Assembly: GCF_050753365.1 (NCBI RefSeq)
Contig: NZ_JBLZFY010000065.1
Coordinates: 1-23,424, forward strand
Direction of reading: 5' to 3'
DNA length: 23,424 bases
DNA from: Geminocystis sp050753365
Lineage (GTDB): Bacteria > Cyanobacteriota > Cyanobacteriia > Cyanobacteriales > Cyanobacteriaceae
Positions 23,274 through 23,424 of the stretch are shown one piece after another. Numbering within the stretch: position 1 is the first letter of the stretch; every line of letters begins with the position of its first letter. The notes under the pieces are model-generated. The model searched no databases. It worked only from the letters and a program-made list of their open reading frames with translations, and was not told where the DNA came from. The position numbers and the translations under genes were made by a program.

Positions 23274-23424
23274 TAGAGTAAATCTATCGCTAAAAGTGGC
23301 GCTGCTCGATCGAATTATAAAAAGATTTGAGTAAAAATTATCATAAATTGATTTTTTATCGCTATTTACTAAATTAAATCGAGATTTTCAAGCATTTTCT
23401 CCCCCCTCTTCCCCCTCTCCCCCC

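Noticed and set aside
1..23424. tRNA or rRNA genes
   Set aside because: I found no T-loop/acceptor combination or rRNA-like GC-rich stretch on either strand.

Overview
The window comes from a low-GC unicellular cyanobacterium. The evidence is a Form IB RuBisCO operon in the order rbcL-rbcX-rbcS, a CruF-type carotenoid gene, DUF1517 and Uma2 genes, and strong enrichment of the hexamer CGATCG (about 37 by eye, three of them full GCGATCGC HIP1 sites). The AT-rich codon use and gene content would suit a Cyanobacterium/Geminocystis-like genome, but that genus guess is inference.

Layout. 1-1923: a wrecked IS1634-type transposase abutting a truncated sugar-nucleotide epimerase, then an intact aroE. 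1924-4886: a small gene with three in-frame stops, then two tandem paralogous pentapeptide-repeat genes. 4887-7728: a MoxR-type AAA+ ATPase and a HExxH/von Willebrand A protein, separated by a gap holding a hicB relic, a MITE-like inverted repeat and small palindromes. 7795-9014: a TlyA-type RNA methyltransferase and a small coiled-coil tail-anchored protein. 9027-11544: the RuBisCO operon on the minus strand, with a leader inverted repeat, an internal hairpin and a strand-specific terminator. 11545-12314: a long non-coding stretch with clustered hairpins and a heptamer array. 12315-18719: a minus-strand series (alpha/beta hydrolase, REC-PAS-GAF-PP2C regulator, CruF, solute-binding protein, M20 amidohydrolase). 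18890-20405: a DUF1517 gene and a lipoprotein gene, probably one operon. 20469-23086: L-2-hydroxyglutarate oxidase and two tandem Uma2 genes.

Functional links. The RuBisCO genes form the carbon-fixation unit: large subunit, its assembly chaperone and small subunit. The MoxR and VWA/metallopeptidase proteins are expected to work as an ATP-driven chaperone pair of unknown target. The other genes look like independent housekeeping functions.

The most unusual signals are: (i) three tandem arrays with different 7-nt words but the same period and copy number (7, 7, 8), each at the 3' side of a minus-strand gene; (ii) the Uma2 duplication, about 97% identical except for one 64-bp block that is only about 47% identical; (iii) a 4.7-kb hole in CGATCG sites over the pentapeptide/MoxR region; (iv) the MoxR-metallopeptidase/VWA pair with decayed mobile and toxin-antitoxin debris between its genes. 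I did not find a clearly new multi-gene system; the MoxR/VWA pair is the nearest candidate.
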